Source: Chamaecrista fasciculata (Eukaryota > Streptophyta > Magnoliopsida > Fabales > Fabaceae). From it: a stretch of 64,000 bases of DNA. Below, piece by piece: positions 34,898-44,532 of this stretch (within the stretch, counting starts at the first letter, position 1; every line of letters begins with the position of its first letter). The stretch covers positions 29,994 to 93,993 of the forward strand of contig QANZ01006387.1 of assembly GCA_003254925.1 (NCBI GenBank), read 5' to 3'. Both the position numbers and the translations under genes were made by a program. The notes beneath the pieces were generated by a model, which made no database searches, had not been told where the DNA came from, and saw only the letters and a program-made list of their open reading frames with translations.

Positions 34898-35331
34898 GGC
34901 TATGTTTGGGAGTTTTAGTGAGGATGGAGAGGAGAGGACATTAATGGACACTAATAGAGTGGAGAGGAGAGGATATTAATGGACTCAGTAGATATGTTGT
35001 TTGGGAGTTTTTAATGAGGAAAGGAATGGACACTTGTTAATCTTGTTTGGAAGTTATTAGTAATGGAATGGAATGGAGTGGACACATGTTAATTTTGGTT
35101 AGTATAAGGATATAATTGTCATTAAAAAATTATAAAACTGTCCACTCCTTCCTTGGCACCCCAATTTGGGGTGCCAACAAAAATTGAATTTTGGGGTGTC
35201 AAGTGTCCCTTCTTATCTATTCCACTCTTCCCTAAAAAAACTTCCAAACATAATTTTTTTTACCTTTTGTCCCTTCCTCTCCTCTCCATTCCCCCATTGA
35301 CACCACATTCAAACATACCCATACATACCCA
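34898..35331. mobile_element. PIF/Harbinger-like MITE
   Basis: Starts GGCTATGTTTGGGAG after TAA and ends AAACATACCCATACATACCC before TAA. The arms share GGAGAGGAG/CTCCTCTCC-type text. A TAA target and GGC(C)nTGTTTGG end fit Tourist-like Harbinger MITEs. Confidence 0.6.
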
Positions 35332-35579
35332 TAAGTAAATTTTTAAAAAAAATATATAAATAGATGGTTGCAAAATTATCATCACTCTGCTCATAACAAA
35401 AGTAAGGAGCAAAAACACACCTTTCCACACATTTACTTCTCAAGAATTCGTAAGTGATACACTCGCGTCAAAACGACATGTTTGACACTATTTTTTTTAT
35501 TTTATTATTTTTTAATGAAAATAATTCAAAAGTTTTCAAAACTTATGAATAGTTCAGACTTCAGACTAAATGTGATGTT

Positions 35580-36050
35580 CACAATATATTTAAATTAAAA
35601 ATAATTCTCTAAATATATTTTCTTTTGCAGTAATAAAATTGTAGAAATTAAAGTATATTGCGCAAGTCATTACCATGTAAAACAAATTGCGACAAGATTT
35701 TTGGACAATAAAAATTTTGAGGAAAATACTTATTTGAATGTTCATTGAAAAATGGAAAAAAAAAATCTAATACAGTTGGAAACAATAACATAAATTATTA
35801 TGAATACGAAAGTTGATGCTTTCTACTTAATCTTGATATTGAAGAAATACTAGTATAACAAACAGGCATAAGGTATGGCAAAGCATATAGACGTGCCCTT
35901 GAAAAGCAACTGCTCTTGCTCAATTTGATCAGCACCTCATAGGATTTTACAGCATATGAGATCTTACATGATCATTGTCTTCATTCCTGAGCAGTTTGAT
36001 TGGCCTTTCACTCTCTCTTTCACTTTGTTCAAAACCAAAACAAACTAATT
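35580..36050. repeat. Array unit 7 (partial)
   Basis: 35590-35800 repeats the spacer seen at 18600-18800 (GCGACAAGATTTTTGGACAATA). 35890-36040 is an E3 block (CTCTTGCTCAATTTGATCAG). Confidence 0.55.
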
Positions 36051-36064
36051 AGTATTTAGTAGCA

Positions 36065-36211
36065 GTAACGAAGACAGAGGCGGGTTGGGTTGGTTCAGGT
36101 TGAATTTTGAAAAATGTAAAACCCAACCTAACCCAACCCGCAGATTGATGTGCGGGTTGGGCTGGAATTTTCCCTCAGCTCGCCCCAACCCAGCCCGTGC
36201 TCACCCCTAGT
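36065..36211. mobile_element. hAT-end fragment
   Basis: GGGTTGGGTT-rich DNA ending CCCGTGCTCACCCCTAG, the inverted CAGGGGTGAGCACGGG terminus of plant hAT elements. Only this end is present. Confidence 0.5.
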
Positions 36212-36224
36212 TTCAACTATACCT

Positions 36225-36480
36225 CCTTGAGTAGCTGGTTTGAATATTTTCAAAGGCAAGATAAAAATTCTCTGTAACTTTGATTCTGACCTCACTAGAA
36301 TGTTTGTCCTTATCTGTTGGTCTATTTATTTTCACAGGAACAAAACTCTCTTTGAGCATAAGCAGGTCAACCCTCAAGATGCAATATGTATGGCTAATTT
36401 TGTTTTGTCCCAAAGCATATATATATATCCTCTGTTGTCTATCTTCAAAATCTTCAGAATCAAATAAGTCACCATTCCCC
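36225..36480 (+). mobile_element. LINE ORF2 fragment (zf-RVT/RNase H junction)
   Basis: The plus strand reads LTRMFVLICWSIYFHRNKTL followed by FEHKQVNPQDAICMANFVLS. This fits the 'IWxxRNxxxF' stretch between the zinc-finger and RNase H parts of plant L1-type ORF2. No reverse transcriptase core is present. Confidence 0.5.
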
Positions 36481-37224
36481 ACCTCTAGACATGAGTACTG
36501 CTCCAAGACCTTTGGCACAACTTATTCTCAATTGGAGGAAGAGTAAAGAAAAAGGCAAAAGAATCATGTCTGCCACATTTTTTAGCAACAACTTAAGTAT
36601 GATCCTCAAGGAAATGGTTTTCCCTTTGCACAACAACGTCACTGTTGATCATGTTAAAGCTCTTCGAACAAGCCTTGAAGGCTTTAATTGCGCAAGGAAG
36701 TATGTAAGTTGAAGTGTCTATTCCTAATAAACACATGGTCACATCTTTCACAAGCAACAAAGGCTTTCCATGCATAATATATTGGCTCATTGGGTGATAA
36801 TATAAACTTTTTTTTGTCTAGGCTTGAGTATGTAAGTTTTAATGTTTATTTAAATAATATTACCCTCCTAAGTAGCTCTCTAGTAGACAAGCACATGGGT
36901 ATATATCTCTTTCTTGAATTTCCTATTTCCTTGTAATTCAAGAAAAAAAGTAGCCAATTCATGATCCAATAAAAAAAAAATGAGAGCCTATTTGGAAAAA
37001 ACTCACTTTCTAACCCATAAACCCAATCTCCAAACAACTCAAAAGAAAAAAGAAAGATAAACAAACAACTTAGAGGCCCCTTGTACCAAAACCCAAAACG
37101 AAGAGTTGTGCCTCCCCTAAAAACCACTCACAGCCTTTCACACAAACTACAAAAAATAAAGTTTCTACTAAAAAAAGAAAAAGTACAGAAAATAAAGTGA
37201 CGTAGGGAAATAATTAGGTAAACT
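36481..37224. other. Unassigned DNA
   Basis: Open stretches occur on both strands (36491-36712 plus, MSTAPRPLAQLILNWRKSK; 36846-37127 minus, MVFRGGTTLRFGFWYKG), but neither shows a known domain, splice context or start context. I do not call a gene. Confidence 0.4.
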
Positions 37225-37470
37225 TTGTTTGCTGTAAAATTCTTCAATAAATATTTGACACGTGGCAAAAATTTGATGCGTGTCTAATTATGGTAGAAAC
37301 TAGAAACTAGAAAGATAATATTAAACACACATTTTTGCAAGACCAATCATAGAAAGAGAGAGAGAATATAAATCAATCTTTTTTTTTTGGCTTGAATGTA
37401 AATCAATCTTTTGATTGGAGGAACCTTATAGCAAACATATAACAAACTTTATCTAAGTTTTTTCCTTATT
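37225..37470. repeat. Second copy of the 24690-24905 array flank
   Basis: CAATAAATATTTGACACGTGG, then AATATTAAACACACATTTTTG and GGAGGAACCTTATAG. The copy here holds a CACGTG core that the other copy lacks. Confidence 0.6.
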
Positions 37471-37479
37471 ATTATTAAG

Positions 37480-38775
37480 AGTCAACTAGCATTTTGGTCC
37501 CTGAATTTTGCATTCGCTGGTGGTTTTGTCCTTGGATATATGAAATTGTATAACTCGATCCCTGAATTATGTTGAATCGTTGCAAAATGATCCTTCTGTT
37601 ACCCAACCGTTTCAAAAAAGCTGATGTGGCACGTTTGGGGGTGGGGGGGGGGGGGACATGGGCCATTAAATGCTGACTTGACACGTTAACTGCCACGTCA
37701 GCAACGGTTAAGTTGAGAAAAACAAGGATGCCACATCTGCAATTTATGCCAAATCAGAATAAAACGAAAAAAAATGACTCTTGCATTTCAATCCCTGGCC
37801 AAAACACACATTTTTGTCCATGGGCGATTTAGTCCTTGATTCACTCTTATCCCATTATTCTCAAAATGCATATTTTGGTCCTCCTTACCCTTCTTCATCT
37901 TCAACTTTCCCCTGTTCTTCTTCATCTTCATTTATTTTAGTCTAAAGTTCTCAAAATGAAATTGTAAAATGTTCCAAAACTCTTCCAAACATTCCATTTT
38001 AGTCCTTAATCCATAAATCTTTCAGAAATTGGACTGAAAATGCAAAGAAAATGAGGAAAGAAATTGATACGCAAAGACTAAATTGAAATCTGAAAAAATA
38101 TTAAAAACCCTAAACCCTAAAATATTAAAGAGGTGAAAGATGAAGAAGGGAGAGAGAAAGAGGTTTTAGGGTTTACAATTTTTAATAATTTTTCTGATTT
38201 CAATTTAGTCCTTGCGTATCAATTTCTTTCCTCATTTTCTTTGCATTTTCGGTCCAATTTCGGAAAGATTCTTGGATTAAGGACCAAGCTGGAATGTTTG
38301 ATAGATTTTTGGAACACTTTACAATTTTATTTTGAGGACTTGGGATTAAAATGAATGATGATGATCAAGAAGAGGTGGGAGTTGAAGATGAAGGGTGAGG
38401 AGGATCAAAACGTGCATTTTGAGAGTAATGAGATAAGAATGGGTCAGGGACCGAAACGTGCGTTTTGGCTAGGGACTGAAACGCAAGAGAGTGTTTTTTT
38501 TTTCTTATGTTGATTTGGTAAAAATTGCAGATATGTCATCTTTTTTTTTCAACTTAACCGGTGCTGACGTCGCAGTTAACGTGTCACATGTGCACTTAAC
38601 GAACCATGTCACCTCCCAAAAGTGCCACATCAGCTTTCTTTGAAACAGCTGGGTAACGAAAGGACCATTTTGCAACGATTCCGCATAATTCAGGTACCGA
38701 ATTGTACAAGTTCATAAATCCAAGGACCAAACTGCCAGCCAGTGCAAAATTCAGGGACCAAAATGCTAGTTTACT
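37480..38775. mobile_element. 1.3-kb foldback element directly upstream of the rhodanese gene
   Basis: The ends AGTCAACTAGCATTTTGGTCC and GGACCAAAATGCTAGTTTACT are inverted, and homology continues inward for most of both halves, with the centre near 38125. The left arm has a 15-base G-run (near 37640). It stops 120 bp before the predicted start codon at 38895. Confidence 0.8.
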
Positions 38776-38824
38776 CTTATTATTAACGTGGACAAGCTTT
38801 TACAAGGGTGTAAGTGTAATTTCA

Positions 38825-38902
38825 ATGGCTCTAGATTTCATTCATCGTCAGTGTGGCTTCCGTCTCAATACTGCCATATCCAAACACGGCCTCCATGCTT
38901 AG
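38825..38902 (+). promoter_or_regulatory. Possible uORF overlapping the STR7-like start
   Basis: An ATG at 38825 opens 25 codons (MALDFIHRQCGFRLNTAISK, then HGLHA) and stops at 38900-38902, overlapping the main ATG at 38895 in another frame. It would reduce initiation at 38895 if the transcript starts upstream of it. Confidence 0.35.
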
Positions 38903-41900
38903 AAGCAGCAGGGCATACCCATTATTCACCCTCAGCAGCATGTTACCGTCGCCGTCACTGTCGCCGCCGTCATCTCCGTCGTCTTCCTCCGCTGCATTTG
39001 AAAATCGAGTACCTTCCTTTCTCAAATCCTCTTCTTCAAATCCCAAAATCTCTTTCTCTCATCTTCCTCCTCATTTCTCTTCCAACTCCGACAATAGCCC
39101 TCGGCGAATGACGCTTTCGACATACTGTTCTGGGGTCACTAGCCAAATTCCTATTCCCGGAAAACCCGAAATGGAAACTCCAGAATCTGATTCCGTTGTT
39201 GACCCTCAGTCTCTTGTCGTCGTCTCATTCTACAAATTCGCCGATTTCCCTGACCATGCTCATATGCGGAAACCCTTGAAAGGACTCTGTGAAGAACTGG
39301 TACTTCTGCTTTCTTTCTTTTTTGATCCAAGCTTAAATTCATTTGGTTTTGTTTCATTCCAATTATATTTGAGGGCATAAAAGTGAAAGATAGACTCAGT
39401 ATGCTGTTTATTCATGTTTTTATTGACTCCTTATTCACATTTGTCACTTGAAAATTATATTTGTCGCCAAGTATTTGTGAATTGGAAGATTTGAGTGGTT
39501 TATGAGTTCTAGGTACTGTGAACTTCTTGATGTTAGAAATTTAACTCTTGTTGGCTAAACTAGTTATTACTTAGAAAGCAATTTCTGCAGCTTAATATTT
39601 TACTCAGAATTTTAGTATATGGAAACATGGTTGCTAAAATAATGAATAGAAGTCCCCCCAAAACTCTCCCTTTTCATCATAGATTTTAAGTTTAGTGTAG
39701 TAAGATTTTTGTGAGCCTGCCTAGTACGCGCCTCACCAACCTGATCCTATTCAGCGTGTTTCAGGTGGTATTATTCTTTCCCCTGAAGGAATCAATGGAA
39801 GCATATGCGGCACTCGGGAGTCGGTGGAGAAAGTTCTTGCAGTTATACAAAGTGACGATCGTCTAAAGGGGCTAAGACAATTGGAGTCACCTGTAAGTCC
39901 TGAGGAAGAAGCTATTCATCATGGACATAGTGCTAGTTCTCCTCTTGCTGCAGGGGAAGATGCACCCTTTCGATGGGATCACGTGAGGGTTAAGTTGAAG
40001 AAAGAAGTAAGTGTTCACAATGCCGAAAGAATGAATGAATAGCTTCCTGAATTATGGATTTGTAGAGGATCTAACAGTGTAGAACTTTGTATATCTTACT
40101 AGTTGTATCTGCTTTGGTCCTTATACCCTTTTTTCTTACCTTTGCTGCTGGCAGATCGTTACACTTGGAATGCCTACTGTATCTCCTATTGAAAGGGTTG
40201 GAAAATATGTTAGCCCAAGTGATTGGAATGCTTTGATTAGTGATCCAGATACAGTAAGAATCTAGCTTTACATTATTCGTCTTCTCCAGTCATAGGCTGT
40301 CTTTCACATGACCACATAGAGTGCAGGAACTAACTTTATCATATATTTTAGCTTTTCCTAAAATTTTTGATTCTTTAATAAAAAGTATGTTACTCTAGTG
40401 GATCTCTCAGAAGGATTTGAACCCAGATGAATTTCTGATAATCTTTAAGAGAAAAAAGAACGAATGGATCTTGTAAGATTCCTAAGAAATTTGTAGAATG
40501 CTTGTGGCACGTCTATGCATTTTGATCTGTTTTAATGACAGTTTTCAGGAACAATGTATCAAAAAGACAGTCTTTTTTATTATTATTTACATATTATTCT
40601 TCCATTCAAGCAGTATGGAAGTTTTGGCCCTGCAATTTCCAAAGGAATTCTTATTATCTTAAACAATATTTCTGAGTTAAAACTTCAAGATTTTTCAGTT
40701 TGTCATTTGCATTACCATAGTGTGTCAACTCTGGGTAAATAAAGTTGTCTTTTTCTGTCTTTCTCTTCCTTCATTCTTGGCTCTTGTTTCTTTTTGAGTG
40801 TTTCATCTTATGAATGTTATTCCTCAAGGAGAAAAGTATACATATATGTTGTGAATTTGTAGAAGTTTTTCTTTTAACCTATCAAGGCTTATATTTGCTT
40901 ATCACTGCTAGATATGGATTTTATATTGTATTTCCAGTGTGGTTCATTTAAAATGAAGGCTATTCATTATATATGAACATGATAGGGGAACTAAAATAGC
41001 TATGACAAATATAGTCATATAGCATGCTGGGAAGAGGGCAGACGTGTTTATTTGCTATTGTATTAGAAGTCCACTCTTTTATTTCTTATCACATTTAAAT
41101 GTTTAGGTGGTCATTGATGTGCGGAATGACTATGAGACCAGAATAGGAAAGTTTAAAGGAGCAGTTGATCCATATACGACATCATTTCGTGAGTTCCCCA
41201 CTTGGGTAGAGGATCATTTCCAACTTAACAGAATAAATGGCCAGCTTCCAACAGTTGAGGTGAACAATTCAGGTGAAAGTGCTAAGAAAGAATCGGAGAA
41301 TCCCGAAAATGGTATGCCACGAGTTGCAATGTATTGCACCGGTGGTATACGATGTGAGAAAGCAACCAGTCTACTCCTCAAAAAAGGTTTCAAAGAGGTG
41401 ATTCTTTCCTTTTCTTCCTATGTGCACAAATGACTCTGTTGATTAATTATAATATTTTTCTAATACATTGTTTTGTGGTCATTGATTCTTGCTATATAAT
41501 TCTAGCATTTTTCTTTTTGGGAATTTCCTAGGTTTATCACTTGGAAGGTGGAATTCTGAAATATCTTGAGGAGGTTCCGGAAACAGAAAGCCTTTGGCAG
41601 GGAGAGTGTTTTGTGTTCGACAAGCGAGTCTCAGTTGGACATGGTTTGGTGCAAGGAAATTTCAAGCTTTGCTATGGTTGTAAGCAACCAGTGAGTGATG
41701 CTGACATGGAAGCTCCAGAATTTGAATATGGAGTTTCTTGTCCTCACTGTTTCGCGCAGAAATCAGATGAAGAGAAGGAGAGGGCTCGAGCTCGGCAACG
41801 GCAATTTGAACGATGGGGAATCATAGGTGGTCCAGACAAAGGTCGCCGACCACCAAGCAAACTAGACAGTAACAATGGAAAACCTAATCAGCTTTCACAT

Positions 41901-41909
41901 TCAGTTTAG
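38895..41909 (+). CDS. STR7: Rhodanese-like (TrhO/UPF0176-type) protein, probable chloroplast, 474 aa
   Basis: Five exons: 38895-39299, 39755-40006, 40155-40253, 41107-41397 and 41532-41909, all joined in phase 0 at GT/AG sites. Residues 1-70 are Ser/Pro-rich like a transit peptide. About 106-220 is the N-terminal TrhO-type domain ([31 protein letters not shown]). The rhodanese domain starts at [10 protein letters not shown] (residue 253), with the active-site loop [11 protein letters not shown] placing the likely catalytic Cys at 329. Residues 396/399 and 419/422 form two CxxC pairs, followed by an Arg/Glu-rich helix. Bacterial TrhO hydroxylates uridine 34 of tRNA; a similar role here is inferred. 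The start at 38895 is the first in-frame ATG; the ATG at 38940 has better context. STR7 is preferred over the related STR6/STR8 because the neighbour is an EIF1AD-type gene. Confidence 0.9.
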
Positions 41910-42776
41910 TCCTAGTCAAACAAACAGGAAACACTAGAGATGAACTTTCATACAGGGCTTTAAACAAATATTTTGCCTCACACCTCTTTCTTTCAAAGTG
42001 TATGAACTTGTAGATGTACGTTTAGTATGATTTTTATGTCATAGGAAGTATTTGTTGGCTTGAGTGTGAAGTCCATATAGAGGGCTTACTTTTTGACATG
42101 TCATGTTGTCTTGTTAGTTGTTACTAGCTGATCTTTCCTAGATCAACTTCACTACTCTATCTGCAGCTCTATCATTGAATCCTTTAAATTTCTCTGTATT
42201 TAGGCAATTTTAGGGTGAGTAAAAAATTGAAACAGAGTTTCATTAACATTTGAAGCTCGACATTTCTTTATAATTAGGCAATTTGAAAGGGCAAAATTGT
42301 GACATGAGCTTCTGATTTGAATGAAACTCAGTCTTTCAATTTTTCAATTCAATCTCTTTGTCTGACAATTACAGAGAAATCTAGAGGGACCAAATTCAGA
42401 GGATACACATTCCAGTTTCCACAAGTTTCTAGTTAAAGTGTTTGACATGTACACTTTCGTTTACTTTCTGAACTTTTTTGATGGATTCACAATTTTCCTT
42501 TAATCAACACCTCCTCCTTAGATTTACCATTTTATACATAAGGAAAAGATTTTCTGCTAACTTGTACTTATCGTTGAAATACGGGTGATGTTCGTTATAT
42601 TCAGCGTTGAGGCAGGCGGATTTTGTACACACGAGACTATTTTTTCTTTCGTAACATTGATCGATTTTGATTATTTTAGGTTAAGTTCAGTTGGATCATC
42701 ACATCGGTAGGGCTATAACCAAATTTTGATTTTATTTTTTTGGTTGAATGTTCAAATGGGTTTGATAAATGTATAC
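41910..42776. other. 3' flank of the rhodanese gene, no further gene seen
   Basis: Presumed 3' UTR and ordinary AT-rich DNA. No other coding or repeat signal recognised. Confidence 0.5.
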
Positions 42777-43604
42777 GACAAAAGATTTATCGGTGCTCCT
42801 AACGTTTGGGTTCAGTTTCAGTTATGCCCTCAACGTTTGTTTTGTGTTAGTTATGTCTGCAACGTTTCACATTGTTGTCAATTATACCCTAACCTCAAAT
42901 TTTCTTTGGCCAAAGTCCTATTTTGGTCCCTCAGGTTTGCTCAAAGTTTCGTTTTGGTCCCTCAGCTCAAAGTCCTTCATTCATCATCATCTTCACCACT
43001 ACCGCCGCCTCCGCCACCGCCCATCTTTTCCGGCGAGGTTCGTCTCTCCGGCGAACTTTCCGACAAGATACATGTACGAAAACTTTTAATCTAAGATTTT
43101 TTGACCTCTTGAGTTCAATGACAGCCTGCATTTTGCGAACAAATGACCGAAAATATGATTTTCGGGCGATTGTGTAATTTTTCAGCAACTATGTAATTTT
43201 TCGGCGACTTGCCAGTCATTTTTTCGCAAAATGGAGGCCGTCATTGAACTTAGGATGTCAAAGAACCTTGGTTTAGAAGTTTTCGTAGTCGTCGGAGTCG
43301 CCGTGTATCTCGCTGAAAAGTTTGCCGAACAAGACGAACTTCGCCAGAAAAGCTCGATGGCGTCGTTGGCGGTGGTGGTAGTGGTGGTGAAGATGATGAT
43401 GAATGAAAGACATTGAGCTGGGGGCCCAAAACAGAACTTTGAGCAAACCTGAGGGACCAAAATAGGACTTTAGCAAAAAAAAATTGAGGTTAGGGTATAA
43501 TTGACAACAATTGAAACATTGGGGGCATAACTTACACAAAACAAATATTGAGGGCATAACTGAAACCGACTCTAAACGTTAGGGGCACCAATAGGTCTTT
43601 TGTC
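42777..43604. mobile_element. 828-bp foldback element with GC-rich core arms
   Basis: GACAAAAGATTTATCGGTGC at the left pairs with GGGGCACCAATAGGTCTTTT at the right, and homology runs through arms of about 400 bp each. Flanks AATGTATAC and AATGTATTT match at 7 of 9 bases, suggesting a Mutator-like target duplication. The inner arms are GC-rich (CCGGCGAGGTTCG / CGAACTTCGCC) and could be captured host sequence. Confidence 0.75.
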
Positions 43605-44220
43605 AATGTATTTCCTTAAATTCATCTTGATTCAAAACTTTTACATTGGTCTTGAATATTTTTGTAATTGTTCACTTTTTCTCTCAAAACTATTGAATAT
43701 ATTATATTTTTCTCGTTTCAACTTTGAACATAATTTTATAAAAAAAAAGTTTGAATACAACGAGTTTAGAGTTAGATATTGCTCTGAAAATACTTTCTCA
43801 GTCTAAATGAGACTATAAGCAAACAATGTCAAAGTGAATCCTGAAAGTTGGTTTCTCATTTTACGGTCAAACAAGCAAAATTAGTCATATATCTTTCTTG
43901 TTTTAAGTCTGAATGCAATGAGTTCAAAGATTTGAATTACTCTTAATAAGTCCTTTTTTTTCAAATTATCTTTAATATGTGACTAAAAATGAGTACTTTT
44001 TTTCTTTATTAATTCATTTATTATAACACAAATGAGAGAGAAATGATTTATTTCAATTGTTCAAGTTATAAATAGCGATAAAAACGAAATCACATTTTGG
44101 AGATCAAAATAAAAAAAACATTTGAAAGTTTGAGGACAACATGAAATAAAAATAGTTTTAGGATCAAAATATAACTTATACCATAGTTTGAGGACTAAAA
44201 TAAATTTTTAACCATATAAA
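43605..44220. mobile_element. Half copies of foldback families F and G
   Basis: 43740-43930 has family F text (CAAACAATGTCAAAGTGAAT, TTTTACGGTCAAACAAGC). 43980-44215 is the right half of family G (ATTTATTATAACACAAATGAG, CACATTTTGGAGATCAAAAT). Confidence 0.5.
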
Positions 44221-44427
44221 ATTCCATCTAATACGCCAACAAGGGAGAGGGAAAACACCAAACAGACCCAAAGGAGTAAGGAGCGTTGCTACTGTCCTCG
44301 CCTTTCTTCCTCCATCATTTTCACATGTTTGTTTCAGTCATCTTCTTCCCTCGATGCTTGTTTGAGTTTTATTATTATTTAGGGTTTTAGGGTTTCCATA
44401 TATTTAATCCAACAAGGTGCTGAGGGC

Positions 44428-44452
44428 AAAATAAATAAATAAATAAATAAAG
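44428..44452. repeat. (AAAT)n microsatellite
   Basis: Five or six AAAT units about 90 bp before the EIF1AD-type start codon, probably in its leader or core promoter. Confidence 0.85.
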
Positions 44453-44532
44453 AAAAACGTAGCTCGACTCATTTTTAACCTTTTAATAGTTATTAGAATT
44501 TAGGGTTTTTGCATTGGATTGAAGGAACTGCA

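Larger units (their letters stand above)
14640..37470. repeat. Degenerate tandem array of a gene-like unit (about seven copies)
   Basis: The same ordered blocks recur in one orientation: block E3 (CTCTTACTCAATTTGATC), block E2 (ending GATCCATCCTGCATAATAAT), block E1 (CAACATTGACAAATGAGG), a 5'-like region (GTGAGGTAGAATGAGA, TTTTAAAGA) and a CAATGGGCG minisatellite. Units are at 14640-15750 (partial), 16738-17887, 19480-24660 (split by a transposon), 25694-29050 (split by a solo LTR), 30200-30840, 31610-33230 and 35580-36050 (partial). Blocks E1 and E2 have GT/AG-like borders on the minus strand. I do not recognise an encoded protein. Confidence 0.6.

Noticed and set aside
36846-37127. 93-codon minus-strand open frame with hydrophobic stretches
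   Set aside because: No conserved motif, splice context or repeat-family match; left as unassigned.
14640-37470. CRISPR-like direct repeats
   Set aside because: The 54-bp units are diverged, without unique spacers, in plant nuclear DNA; this is a minisatellite.
37636-37656. Long G-run, possible G-quadruplex or regulatory site
   Set aside because: Sits inside the left arm of a foldback element; most likely slippage in a repeat.
38853-38894. Upstream extension of the rhodanese frame by 14 codons
   Set aside because: It would start at GTG; the first in-frame ATG is at 38895.
42726-43557. Several overlapping open frames of 70-120 codons on both strands
   Set aside because: They mirror each other in the two arms of a foldback element; no start context or splice support.
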